From assembly GCA_009781125.1 (NCBI GenBank), contig WQYS01000008.1, forward strand, positions 1 through 21,396: a DNA stretch of 21,396 nt, written 5' to 3'. A program made the translations under genes and the position numbers. Origin of the DNA: Acidobacteriaceae bacterium. Lineage in GTDB: Bacteria > Acidobacteriota > Terriglobia > Terriglobales > Acidobacteriaceae. Positions 14,862 to 21,396 of the stretch are shown piece by piece. Under the pieces are notes generated by a model, which saw only the letters and a program-made list of their open reading frames with translations, was not told where the DNA came from and did no database searches. Position 1 is the first letter of the stretch. Every line of letters begins with the position of its first letter.

Positions 14862-15575
14862 ATGAGCACGACAGCCGTAACGAATCCCGTCGAACCGCAG
14901 CACCCGATCGAGTACCGCCGCATCTACGTGTGGGAACTGCCGGTGCGCGTGTACCACTGGGTGAACGCCGTGGCGCTTACCCTGCTCTGCATTACCGGGT
15001 ACCTTATTGGCGCTCCCATCCGCGCCTTCTCTGCCGTCGAGGCGTATCAGCAGTTTTGGTTCGGCTGGATTCGATTTATCCACTTTGCCTGCGCCTATGT
15101 GTATGTCTTTAATTTTCTGGCGCGTCTCTACTGGGGATTTGTAGGGAACAAATACGCGCGCTGGAACAATTACCTGCCGTTCACGAAGAAGCAGCGACGG
15201 GAGATTGTAGATGTCGTCAAAACTGACGTGCTGCAAATAAAGCTGCGCGGAGCCATCTCCGTTGGTCACAATGCTCTGGCGGGATTCATTTATTTCCTCA
15301 CTTTTCTGGCGTTCTGCGCGCAGGCTGTCACCGGTTTCGCGCTGTATTCCAGCATGAGCCGCGCATGGCTGCCGCGCATGTTTACGTGGATCGTGCCTTT
15401 GATGGGCGGCGAGATGGGCGTGCGCTACTGGCACCACATGTTGTTGTGGTTCTTTGTATCGTTCATGATCGTGCATATCTACCTGGCCTTCTATCATGAC
15501 TACATCGAAGGCCGCGGCACCATCTCTTCCATTGTAGGAGGCTGGAAGTTCGAGCGCGAAAAGAGTGGCAACTAA
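14862..15575 (+). CDS. hyaC: Hydrogenase b-type cytochrome subunit
   Basis: A di-haem cytochrome b that anchors the hydrogenase in the membrane and passes electrons to the quinone pool. It is 237 residues with four hydrophobic segments: about 35-52, 68-92, 133-160 and 188-212. Histidines in suitable membrane positions are in YHWVNA, IRFIHFACAY, YWHHMLLW and FMIVHIYLAF, matching the HyaC/HupC pattern. The C-terminus is cytoplasmic and basic. Translation is likely coupled to hyaB (4-base gap). The stop TAA (15573-15575) runs straight into the AGGAG that serves the next gene. Confidence 0.95.
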   Translation: MSTTAVTNPVEPQHPIEYRRIYVWELPVRVYHWVNAVALTLLCITGYLIGAPIRAFSAVEAYQQFWFGWIRFIHFACAYVYVFNFLARLYWGFVGNKYARWNNYLPFTKKQRREIVDVVKTDVLQIKLRGAISVGHNALAGFIYFLTFLAFCAQAVTGFALYSSMSRAWLPRMFTWIVPLMGGEMGVRYWHHMLLWFFVSFMIVHIYLAFYHDYIEGRGTISSIVGGWKFEREKSGN

Positions 15576-15587
15576 CAGGAGCCGCTC

Positions 15588-16058
15588 ATCTCCAACCATA
15601 TTCCTAAGACGCTTATTCTCGGCCTCGGCAACGTCATCCTGGGAGACGAAGGCATAGGCGTGCATGTCGTCCGTGCGCTTGATCAAAAGACTCTCCCACC
15701 GAACGTAGAATGCCTCGACGGCGGTACCGGCGGATTTGTTCTTCTGGGAGCGCTCGAATCCGCCGAGAGGATATTTCTTATCGACGCCACTGCTGACGCC
15801 AACCCGGTTGGCACGGTGACTCGTACAACACCACAATTTGCGCGCGACTATCCGGCCACGCTTACCGCTCACGACATCGGCGTCAAAGACCTGCTCGACG
15901 CTTTCTATATGCAAAGCGGCCATCGAGAGGTTGTACTTTATACCGTCACCATCGATCCTCATCAATCCATCTCGATGGAGTTGTCTGAGAGATGCGAGCA
16001 CGCCGTGGAGGAAGCAGCAGCAAGAATTCTTATCGAACTTAATTCAGTAACAGTTTAA
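15588..16058 (+). CDS. hyaD: Hydrogenase maturation protease, probable ATC start codon
   Basis: The endopeptidase that removes the C-terminal peptide of the large subunit once nickel is inserted. The family opening LGLGNVILGDEGIGVHVVRAL is encoded at 15618-15680, with the Glu/Asp nickel ligand in GDEGIG; the second Asp is in LIDATAD and the His in LTAHDIGVKD. The first GTG (15660) would cut off the essential GNxxxGDEG motif, and no ATG, GTG or TTG occurs between the hyaC stop and that motif. AGGAG at 15577-15581 followed by 6 bases places an ATC (15588) exactly where a start is expected, giving 156 residues, a normal length. ATT at 15600 is a second option. A sequencing error (ATG read as ATC) cannot be excluded. 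The function is certain; the start is not. Confidence 0.88.
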   Translation: MSNHIPKTLILGLGNVILGDEGIGVHVVRALDQKTLPPNVECLDGGTGGFVLLGALESAERIFLIDATADANPVGTVTRTTPQFARDYPATLTAHDIGVKDLLDAFYMQSGHREVVLYTVTIDPHQSISMELSERCEHAVEEAAARILIELNSVTV

Positions 16059-16182
16059 TCCTATGGAGGAAGCAAAACACCCGGGTGGCTTATATGAAGC
16101 ACGAGTAAACAATAAAGAGGAGTCAGTTATCTCAAAAGAAATGTGGAACACTTATTCGTCTTTGCTTTGATTGCAGCTTTTC
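16059..16182 (+). promoter_or_regulatory. Probable CRISPR leader between hyaD and the type II-C array
   Basis: 124 bases, clearly AT-richer than the surrounding genes, ending directly at the first repeat. It has a CACCCGGGTG palindrome (16078-16087) but no terminator hairpin, so hydrogenase transcripts could run into the array. A 35-codon frame from ATG 16063 lacks a ribosome binding site. I found no anti-repeat here on either strand. Confidence 0.4.
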
Positions 16183-17405
16183 GCTAGGGATGGCCGGGAT
16201 TCACCGCTCAAGTACACTCCATTTCGGTACGCGCGATCGTACGAGCGGCTAGGGATGGCCGGGATTCACCGCTCAAGTACACTATTCCAGTCGGAACATT
16301 CTGGAGTGGTTTTGCTAGGGATGGCCGGGATTCACCGCTCAAGTACACTGGCTGGAGGACATTCACTGGTACAACATGCGCTAGGGATGGCCGGGATTCA
16401 CCGCTCAAGTACACTCATTTTCTGCGCTTGCCATCTGAATGCAATGCTAGGGATGGCCGGGATTCACCGCTCAAGTACACTGTAAAAGCTGAGCACAAGC
16501 TCAGTTGCAGGGCTAGGGATGGCCGGGATTCACCGCTCAAGTACACTGCAGACGCTTTCTTAGCCAGTGGCAATGGCGCTAGGGATGGCCGGGATTCACC
16601 GCTCAAGTACACTATCAAAGTAAGCGAGTTCGTATCCGGGACGGCTAGGGATGGCCGGGATTCACCGCTCAAGTACACTCAAATCCCGCGCCTTGACCAC
16701 CCAGTTTTTGCTAGGGATGGCCGGGATTCACCGCTCAAGTACACTCTTCCGTCGCTCACGCCGTCGTATTTCTGAGCTAGGGATGGCCGGGATTCACCGC
16801 TCAAGTACACTGCGGAGTTTGTCCGAGCGTCACGTTGTTGGGCTAGGGATGGCCGGGATTCACCGCTCAAGTACACTTAATCGGCATACTCAGGCCCGCC
16901 ATACACAGCTAGGGATGGCCGGGATTCACCGCTCAAGTACACTACGGCGCAGATAAACTGCGCCGCAAGACTTGCTAGGGATGGCCGGGATTCACCGCTC
17001 AAGTACACTGACTCCTTCACATCAAGCCATACACAGGCAGCTAGGGATGGCCGGGATTCACCGCTCAAGTACACTTACTTCTTACCGTTGCGCCCTGCAA
17101 ACTTCGCTAGGGATGGCCGGGATTCACCGCTCAAGTACACTTCACCATCTCCAAGGCAGAACTTCTGCGCGGCTAGGGATGGCCGGGATTCACCGCTCAA
17201 GTACACTCGTGGTGCATTTCCGCCCGCTCCAATGTAAGCTAGGGATGGCCGGGATTCACCGCTCAAGTACACTTTGAAAACTACGAACTATGCGACGTGG
17301 AAGGCTAGGGATGGCCGGGATTCACCGCTCAAGTACACTGAGCTTTCCCACGTCACCATCGTTCCGGTGGCTAGGGATGGCCGGGATTCACCGCTCAAGT
17401 ACACT
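16183..17405 (+). CRISPR. Type II-C CRISPR array: 19 repeats, 18 spacers
   Basis: The 36-base repeat begins GCTAGGGATGGCCGGG and ends CCGCTCAAGTACACT. Nineteen copies start at 16183, then at 16248 and every 66 bases to 17370; all look identical by eye. Spacer 1 is 29 bases, the other 17 are 30, the type II-C norm. The array lies directly beside cas2 of the cas9-cas1-cas2 set. Read on the + strand each repeat ends in TACACT, a -10-like hexamer in the position where Neisseria meningitidis and Campylobacter jejuni repeats carry their promoters. This favours + strand crRNAs, opposite to the cas genes. Neither terminal repeat is degenerate, so the leader end cannot be read from decay. Confidence 0.98.
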
Positions 17406-17408
17406 TGA

Positions 17409-17447
17409 ATCGCACTAACTTGCTGAAAAGCAGCGGGTTAGTGCGAT
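17409..17447 (+). terminator. Structured hairpin with GAAA tetraloop between array and cas2
   Basis: Perfect 11-base-pair outer stem (ATCGCACTAAC 17409-17419, GTTAGTGCGAT 17437-17447) and an inner TGCT-GAAA-AGCA stem-loop. It starts 3 bases after the last repeat and ends 5 bases before the cas2 stop. The GNRA-type loop exists only in the + strand RNA. No long T-run follows on either strand. It could end the array transcript, the cas operon, or both. Confidence 0.6.
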
Positions 17448-17452
17448 ATGTT

Positions 17453-17794
17453 TCACTCGAAAAGTAATATTTGCTCAGGAATTTCTTCTGAACTGCGTGG
17501 TTTTTTGCCGAAGTAAACCTCCATTTTGCCGAATTGCAGGTCAGTCACAGTAATTAATCTCACTTGTCCCAGCGGCGGAATGACTGAGCGGATCGTGTTT
17601 CGATGAGCATCGGCCGCCTCCTCACTGGGAAGGTATCTGGCATAGACTGAAAATTGCAGCATCATGAAGCCATCTTTAAGCAGAGCCTTGCGGAAGCGTG
17701 TATAGTCACGCCTATTCGCCGGCGTTTCCACCGGTAGATCGAACATGGCAATCAGCCACAAGGCTCGATACGCGGATAGCGGCCGCCCTTTCAT
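17453..17794 (-). CDS. cas2: CRISPR adaptation protein Cas2
   Basis: The small dimeric partner of Cas1 in spacer capture, 113 residues. The N-terminus LWLIAMFDLPVETPANRRDY shows the conserved beta strand ending in Asp (FDLP), the metal site of the family. RFRKALLKDGFMMLQFSVYARY is the classic central block, and VRLITVTDLQFGKMEVYFG completes the ferredoxin fold. ATG 17794 lies 12 bases after the cas1 stop, with a weak TGGAAA ahead. It is the last gene of the cas9-cas1-cas2 operon; no csn2 or cas4 follows, which defines subtype II-C. The array begins just beyond its stop. Confidence 0.96.
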   Translation of the reverse strand: MKGRPLSAYRALWLIAMFDLPVETPANRRDYTRFRKALLKDGFMMLQFSVYARYLPSEEAADAHRNTIRSVIPPLGQVRLITVTDLQFGKMEVYFGKKPRSSEEIPEQILLFE

Positions 17795-17806
17795 GGTATT
17801 TCCAAC

Positions 17807-18793
17807 TCATCCGTTGGCTTCGGACGCCCAGAGGTTCTCCGCTTCCACACGCCTTACGCCACGTTTTGGCGCAGGCTCAATCGCAATGGCTTCGAGAAGG
17901 CTCGGTATAGCTGGCTCGCGCGACTCGCCGGTCATACACCTGGCCAGCGAGTTCGCCACGCGCAGCAGAATGTCAAATAGAGTCCGTTCTTCCCGTTCGT
18001 ATACATAGCGTGCCGCGATCGCGCCGATCAGCCAGTTCTTGGCGCGAGAGTCGAGCGGAGCAGCAGAGTCCTCTCGTGCAACCCACTGTGCCACGCGCCG
18101 GTCAATCAGTGGACGGAACGGCTCCATCACGTCCGCCGCCAGACAAAACGCATCATAGCGGTTGCTGTGCTGCAAGCCCATCGAAGGATGTAAGCCGGCG
18201 GCGCAAAGCGCTCTTGCTACGGCGGCCCGAAGGACTGTGTATCCGTAGTCCAGATGCCGGTTCTGGCCGTTTTCATCAGAACCACGCCGAAACGACGGAT
18301 CAGCAAACAACTTCTGCCAATAGCGGCGCGCGGCCTGCGCCTCCAGATTGCCCATGTCTCCGGAGCGGACCCGCTCTGACAATGCGATAAGCCCTTGGTC
18401 ATCTCCATGTAGTTCGCGCAATAGCTCTCCCTGAGCCTTAATTTTGGCGCGGACGATCTGCTGCCAGAGCCGCTTACGCACGGGCAGCGAAAGTTCCATC
18501 TGGCGGGCGAATCGCTCCGTCTGGATGAAGTGGCTCTGTACCGGGAGCAGCATCGATGCCGGAAGAAATTTGCCGTCAATCGTAATGACCGAGCCGCCTG
18601 CCTCAGCAATGCGCGAAAGCACAGCCTGCGAAAGGCTGATCTGTGGATGGGCCAGCAGCAGCACGGCAATTTCGCTTACCGGAGTAGTGAAGGGAAGCGA
18701 CAACTGTTCTGTCTGTTGGCGCTCGATGACCAGTTGAGCATCCCGCACGCTGAGCCGCGCCGGTGTTGCGATTTCGATAATACGGTCAATCAT
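17807..18793 (-). CDS. cas1: CRISPR integrase Cas1 (type II)
   Basis: The integrase that inserts new spacers at the array end, 328 residues. The start chosen is ATG 18793 (MIDRIIEIATPARLSV), the normal beginning of type II Cas1. It overlaps the cas9 stop by 8 bases, and the frame extends 10 codons further upstream without a better start. The metal-binding Glu is in NLEAQAARRYWQKLF (about residue 140), the His in GLQHSNRYDAF (about residue 204) and the acidic residues in ADVMEPFRPLID. The N-terminal beta domain (ISLSQAVLSRIAEAGGSVIT) and helical C-terminal domain are both complete. All active-site positions are present, so the adaptation module looks functional. Confidence 0.97.
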   Translation of the reverse strand: MIDRIIEIATPARLSVRDAQLVIERQQTEQLSLPFTTPVSEIAVLLLAHPQISLSQAVLSRIAEAGGSVITIDGKFLPASMLLPVQSHFIQTERFARQMELSLPVRKRLWQQIVRAKIKAQGELLRELHGDDQGLIALSERVRSGDMGNLEAQAARRYWQKLFADPSFRRGSDENGQNRHLDYGYTVLRAAVARALCAAGLHPSMGLQHSNRYDAFCLAADVMEPFRPLIDRRVAQWVAREDSAAPLDSRAKNWLIGAIAARYVYEREERTLFDILLRVANSLARCMTGESREPAIPSLLEAIAIEPAPKRGVRRVEAENLWASEANG

Positions 18794-21396
18794 TGGCGTA
18801 CCGTTTATTCCCCTGCAAATCAATTACAACTTTGCTGCATCCCAGTTTGCGCAGCCCATCCACTGTAGGCGACCACCATTCCTTGGCCGCCTTTATGTCT
18901 TTTTTCATGCGGGCGTCGCTGATCCTGACCAGTGAAATCTGACCGTTAGCGGCAATAGTGCGAACACGGTAGATGCCCGCCTTGTAGGACTTTCCACGCT
19001 CTGCATAGTCGCTGAAAGTCTCAATCGTGTCTCCTCCCATCAGGGAGAACTTAAATGCCTGGTTTGGCTCCCCAGGGATACTTTTCTGCACGATGCTTGT
19101 CGCCCGATGGTGCTTGCGATAGGCCTCCGAGCGGCGAATTGCAGAGGCCTTTTGATAAGCCTCAAGCAGAGATACCACCATGCCCTCCCAGCGCATTTCT
19201 TTTCCGTGCACATCCAGCCGCGCGAAAACGGCTACATGGTGGTTGCTGCTTTCGGCAACGTAGCGCTGTGTGTTGGCAAATGTATCATCTCCTCGGCCAA
19301 TACGTGTAACCTCAAGCACTTTTTTCATGCGAACCTTGCGAATAGGAATCAGCCGTCCATCGCGAGCTTGAAGCGCAGGCCAGTCGTTTTTAATTTCACA
19401 TGCGGCAAGACCGCCGTCGAGGGCGTCGGCTTTTGCCTCCACTGCCTTGCGCACCTCTGCGTCAACGATACTTTCAATATCCTTTGCCGTCAGGCTTGTC
19501 ACCTTCTTGCGTATATGAACGATGGTCTTCGCGCCCTCCTTGTAGGGCTTGCCGTAATTGGTTTCATCGTGAAACTCGCCGGATAACTTATGTTCAGGCC
19601 GGTGCGATACAAGCATCTGCTCAATGTGCGGACGGATCGAATCGACAAAATCCTTCCACGGAGCGGGGATATCCGGACGTGTCCGCGGATCGATATTACG
19701 GGCCGAGTCTCGCGCCATAGCCTGAATCATCCGCTGTTTGGTTGCGCCAATGGTGATGGCGTCAATCGCGTGGTGGCGATGGTCGATACGCGGTTTGCCG
19801 CGTTGTTCCCCGGGTTGCGGAGGAACCAGTTCACGCAAGATTGCTTCCAATCCCCAGGACCGGCGCAATACGGCCGTGACCGTTCCACTGGTGGCATAAA
19901 CTACCTGCTGGGGACATCCATCTTCTGCTGTTACGACTTCGCCGCCGTAGAGTGTTGCCAGTAACTTCTTTGCTGACCTGCTGGTATAGCAAGTGTCGTT
20001 TAACTGCCGCGCGCTGAAACCTTCCAGAGTGTTATCTTCCCTGATCCCAGGCTCTCCAACGCGAAAACGGTTCAGCTTGCTGAAGTTCTTAATGGGCCAG
20101 GCGCGAACGCGGTTCAGCATCTCTTCGTACTCTTCCGGGCTTCCTTCAAAAACTTCGTAGGGAGTCCGGTTGCCTTTCATGCGGTTGAACGATCCGTCGC
20201 AGAGCGTCTTGTTCTGAAAGGAATTATCAGGGAAGCGCGTGATCGGAATGATGTGCTCAACTTGAACGATCCCGTCATTGACAAGACTGGTAAATGACAT
20301 GCTTTTCCCCGTATAGGGACAGATACCGCCGCACTCCTCAAAAAGCAGAGCCTTTTCAATCAAATCCCGGCGGGGACTTGGATCGCCAATCTCTTTCAGG
20401 ATTCTTTCGATGGCAGCTTTCCTTTCGGCCTCGCGCCTGCGCGTATTGTTGACTGCCCTTTGCCGCTTGTCACGCGACTTCTTAAGCTCTCGCGCCAGCT
20501 CAATGCGAATCGCATACGGCTTCGCATGGCTGCGGACAATGGCGTTGACTACTTTACGCACCTCCGTCAACGCGCGCTCTACAGCCGGATTGCGCAGGGC
20601 CGGCAAGGCCTCACGAACCGGAGGCACGCGGTCCAGTGCCTTCATGCCAGACAGACGGCTGAACTCCGGATAAGCAAGTTTCTCCGCTGCTTTGTAGGAT
20701 TTGCCATCCAGCATGTAAGGCATGAGTTTGGCGATGGCTGTGAGCGAGAGCGAGCAATAATCCGCTGCGGGCTTCTCTTTTGCCAGCATCGCCGCCGCTT
20801 CGGCATCCAGGCCAAAATGTTGCTGTGCCTCCTGCTGTAGTAGCTCATCGGCTTCGCTATTGCGCCACTGATCGATGATGTGGTTCTGTTTGCCTGGCAG
20901 AAGCGTGTTCCAATGCTCGCCGAAGACCTTCAGCATCGATTTGCGCGTGCGGTTGCCGGGCATCTCTTTGTCTCCGCCTCTCTCCAGATTGAAGACTGTT
21001 CCCTTTAGGTCGAGAAACTTCCGCAGTGCAGTAAATTTCAGTGAGCCTTCACGGTCCAGATGCTCATAGAGTCGCTGCCGCTGCTCCGGGGAAAGCAAAA
21101 CACTTTCTCCCGTCTGTATGTTTTCGTACTTGAGGTCGTTAATCTTTTGCAGCATGCGGAAGCGTTGCGCAGCCATAGATGCCCACGGCGCGCGCCGTTT
21201 GCCGGGCTCCAGCTCGCAGCGCCCGATCAGATGCTTCTGCTGTGCAATCGGCCGCTGGAAGAAGAGCAGATGCGCAACTTGTTCACGCAGTTCCGGTGTC
21301 ATTGTTGCAGCGTGATGTGGCTGCTGAGCTGCCCATATCTGGGCAAACTCGTCCTCAAACATGCGGCGTGCGGTCCAGCGGTTGCGAATCCTTGCC
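18786..21396 (-). CDS. cas9: Type II-C CRISPR nuclease Cas9, N-terminus beyond window
   Basis: The RNA-guided double-strand DNA nuclease. 869 residues are visible; the frame stays open through the window edge (reading NRWTARRMFEDEFAQIW), so the RuvC-I motif, bridge helix and first part of the recognition lobe lie outside. A total near 1,050-1,100 residues is expected. RuvC-II is YAIRIELARELKK (about 20488-20522). The HNH domain is complete: CGGICPYTG, then VEHIIPITRFPDNSFQNKTL and SFNRMKGNRTPYE (around 20160-20330), with Glu-His in place of the commoner Asp-His. RuvC-III is HHAIDAITIGAT (about 19742-19785). The C-terminal PAM-interacting domain ends VVIDLQGNKRYAND. No frameshift or stop is seen. 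It starts the minus-strand operon cas9-cas1-cas2. Size and neighbours fit II-C rather than II-A or II-B. Confidence 0.97.
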   Translation of the reverse strand, partial: ARIRNRWTARRMFEDEFAQIWAAQQPHHAATMTPELREQVAHLLFFQRPIAQQKHLIGRCELEPGKRRAPWASMAAQRFRMLQKINDLKYENIQTGESVLLSPEQRQRLYEHLDREGSLKFTALRKFLDLKGTVFNLERGGDKEMPGNRTRKSMLKVFGEHWNTLLPGKQNHIIDQWRNSEADELLQQEAQQHFGLDAEAAAMLAKEKPAADYCSLSLTAIAKLMPYMLDGKSYKAAEKLAYPEFSRLSGMKALDRVPPVREALPALRNPAVERALTEVRKVVNAIVRSHAKPYAIRIELARELKKSRDKRQRAVNNTRRREAERKAAIERILKEIGDPSPRRDLIEKALLFEECGGICPYTGKSMSFTSLVNDGIVQVEHIIPITRFPDNSFQNKTLCDGSFNRMKGNRTPYEVFEGSPEEYEEMLNRVRAWPIKNFSKLNRFRVGEPGIREDNTLEGFSARQLNDTCYTSRSAKKLLATLYGGEVVTAEDGCPQQVVYATSGTVTAVLRRSWGLEAILRELVPPQPGEQRGKPRIDHRHHAIDAITIGATKQRMIQAMARDSARNIDPRTRPDIPAPWKDFVDSIRPHIEQMLVSHRPEHKLSGEFHDETNYGKPYKEGAKTIVHIRKKVTSLTAKDIESIVDAEVRKAVEAKADALDGGLAACEIKNDWPALQARDGRLIPIRKVRMKKVLEVTRIGRGDDTFANTQRYVAESSNHHVAVFARLDVHGKEMRWEGMVVSLLEAYQKASAIRRSEAYRKHHRATSIVQKSIPGEPNQAFKFSLMGGDTIETFSDYAERGKSYKAGIYRVRTIAANGQISLVRISDARMKKDIKAAKEWWSPTVDGLRKLGCSKVVIDLQGNKRYAND

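Noticed and set aside
14616..16001. 461-codon minus-strand frame opposite the hydrogenase genes
   Set aside because: It is antisense to hyaB, hyaC and hyaD, which carry unmistakable motifs; its product resembles no family and its openness is explained by codon bias of the other strand.
15660..16058. Maturation protease starting at GTG 15660
   Set aside because: This would remove the conserved GNxxxGDEG nickel-recognition motif, which is encoded in the same frame just upstream.
16063..16170. 35-codon frame between hyaD and the CRISPR array
   Set aside because: No ribosome binding site before the ATG and no recognisable protein; more likely leader sequence.
16171..17277. Long open frames on both strands across the CRISPR array with a recurring GRDSPLKYT or YLSGESRPSLA motif
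   Set aside because: Repeat (36) and spacer (30) are both multiples of three, so a frame open in the repeat stays open. The motif is translated repeat, not a protein.

Overview
The window reads as a moderately GC-rich bacterial chromosome. The most likely source is an acidobacterium of the Terriglobia type. This is inferred from the style of the large secreted Ig-repeat protein (late membrane segments with an Arg-rich patch and a Gly-Cys motif), the triple-BON secreted protein and the gene mix. No rRNA or marker gene is present to prove it.

Region 1 (1-4390) is the effector half of a type I-E CRISPR-Cas system: cas8e (5' end cut by the window), cse2, cas7e, cas5e and cas6e, tightly packed with ATGA overlaps at three of the four junctions. 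No cas1-cas2 follows. The operon runs straight into a three-repeat, partly decayed I-E array that abuts a short gene remnant (4399-4653) and a strong terminator.

Region 2 (4654-11704) carries a 1,560-residue exported nuclease/phosphatase (lamin-tail domain, OB-like domain, exonuclease-endonuclease-phosphatase domain, Ig-like repeats, two late membrane segments), a secreted three-BON-domain protein, a 650-base intergenic stretch rich in inverted repeats, and a 112-residue unknown protein.

Region 3 (11705-16058) is a membrane-bound uptake [NiFe]-hydrogenase operon: Tat-exported small subunit, large subunit, cytochrome b and maturation protease. The small subunit has both supernumerary cysteines that define the oxygen-tolerant [4Fe-3S] type. 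A CRP/FNR-like palindrome sits about 100 bases upstream. The protease has no ATG, GTG or TTG start that preserves its N-terminal motif; the best candidate is an ATC codon behind a perfect ribosome binding site.

Region 4 (16059-21396) is a type II-C CRISPR-Cas locus. On the minus strand lie cas9 (N-terminus beyond the window), cas1 and cas2. Between cas2 and the hydrogenase operon lies an array of 19 apparently identical 36-base repeats with 18 spacers of 29-30 bases. The + strand repeat ends in a -10-like TACACT, as in Neisseria and Campylobacter arrays whose repeats carry their own promoters. This suggests the array is read on the + strand, toward the cas operon and in the same direction as the hydrogenase genes. 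A GAAA-capped hairpin lies three bases beyond the last repeat. Several spacers contain inverted repeats. No tracrRNA anti-repeat was found by eye, so it probably lies upstream of cas9.

The two CRISPR systems are about 12 kb apart and have unrelated repeats. Only the type II-C system has visible adaptation genes here.
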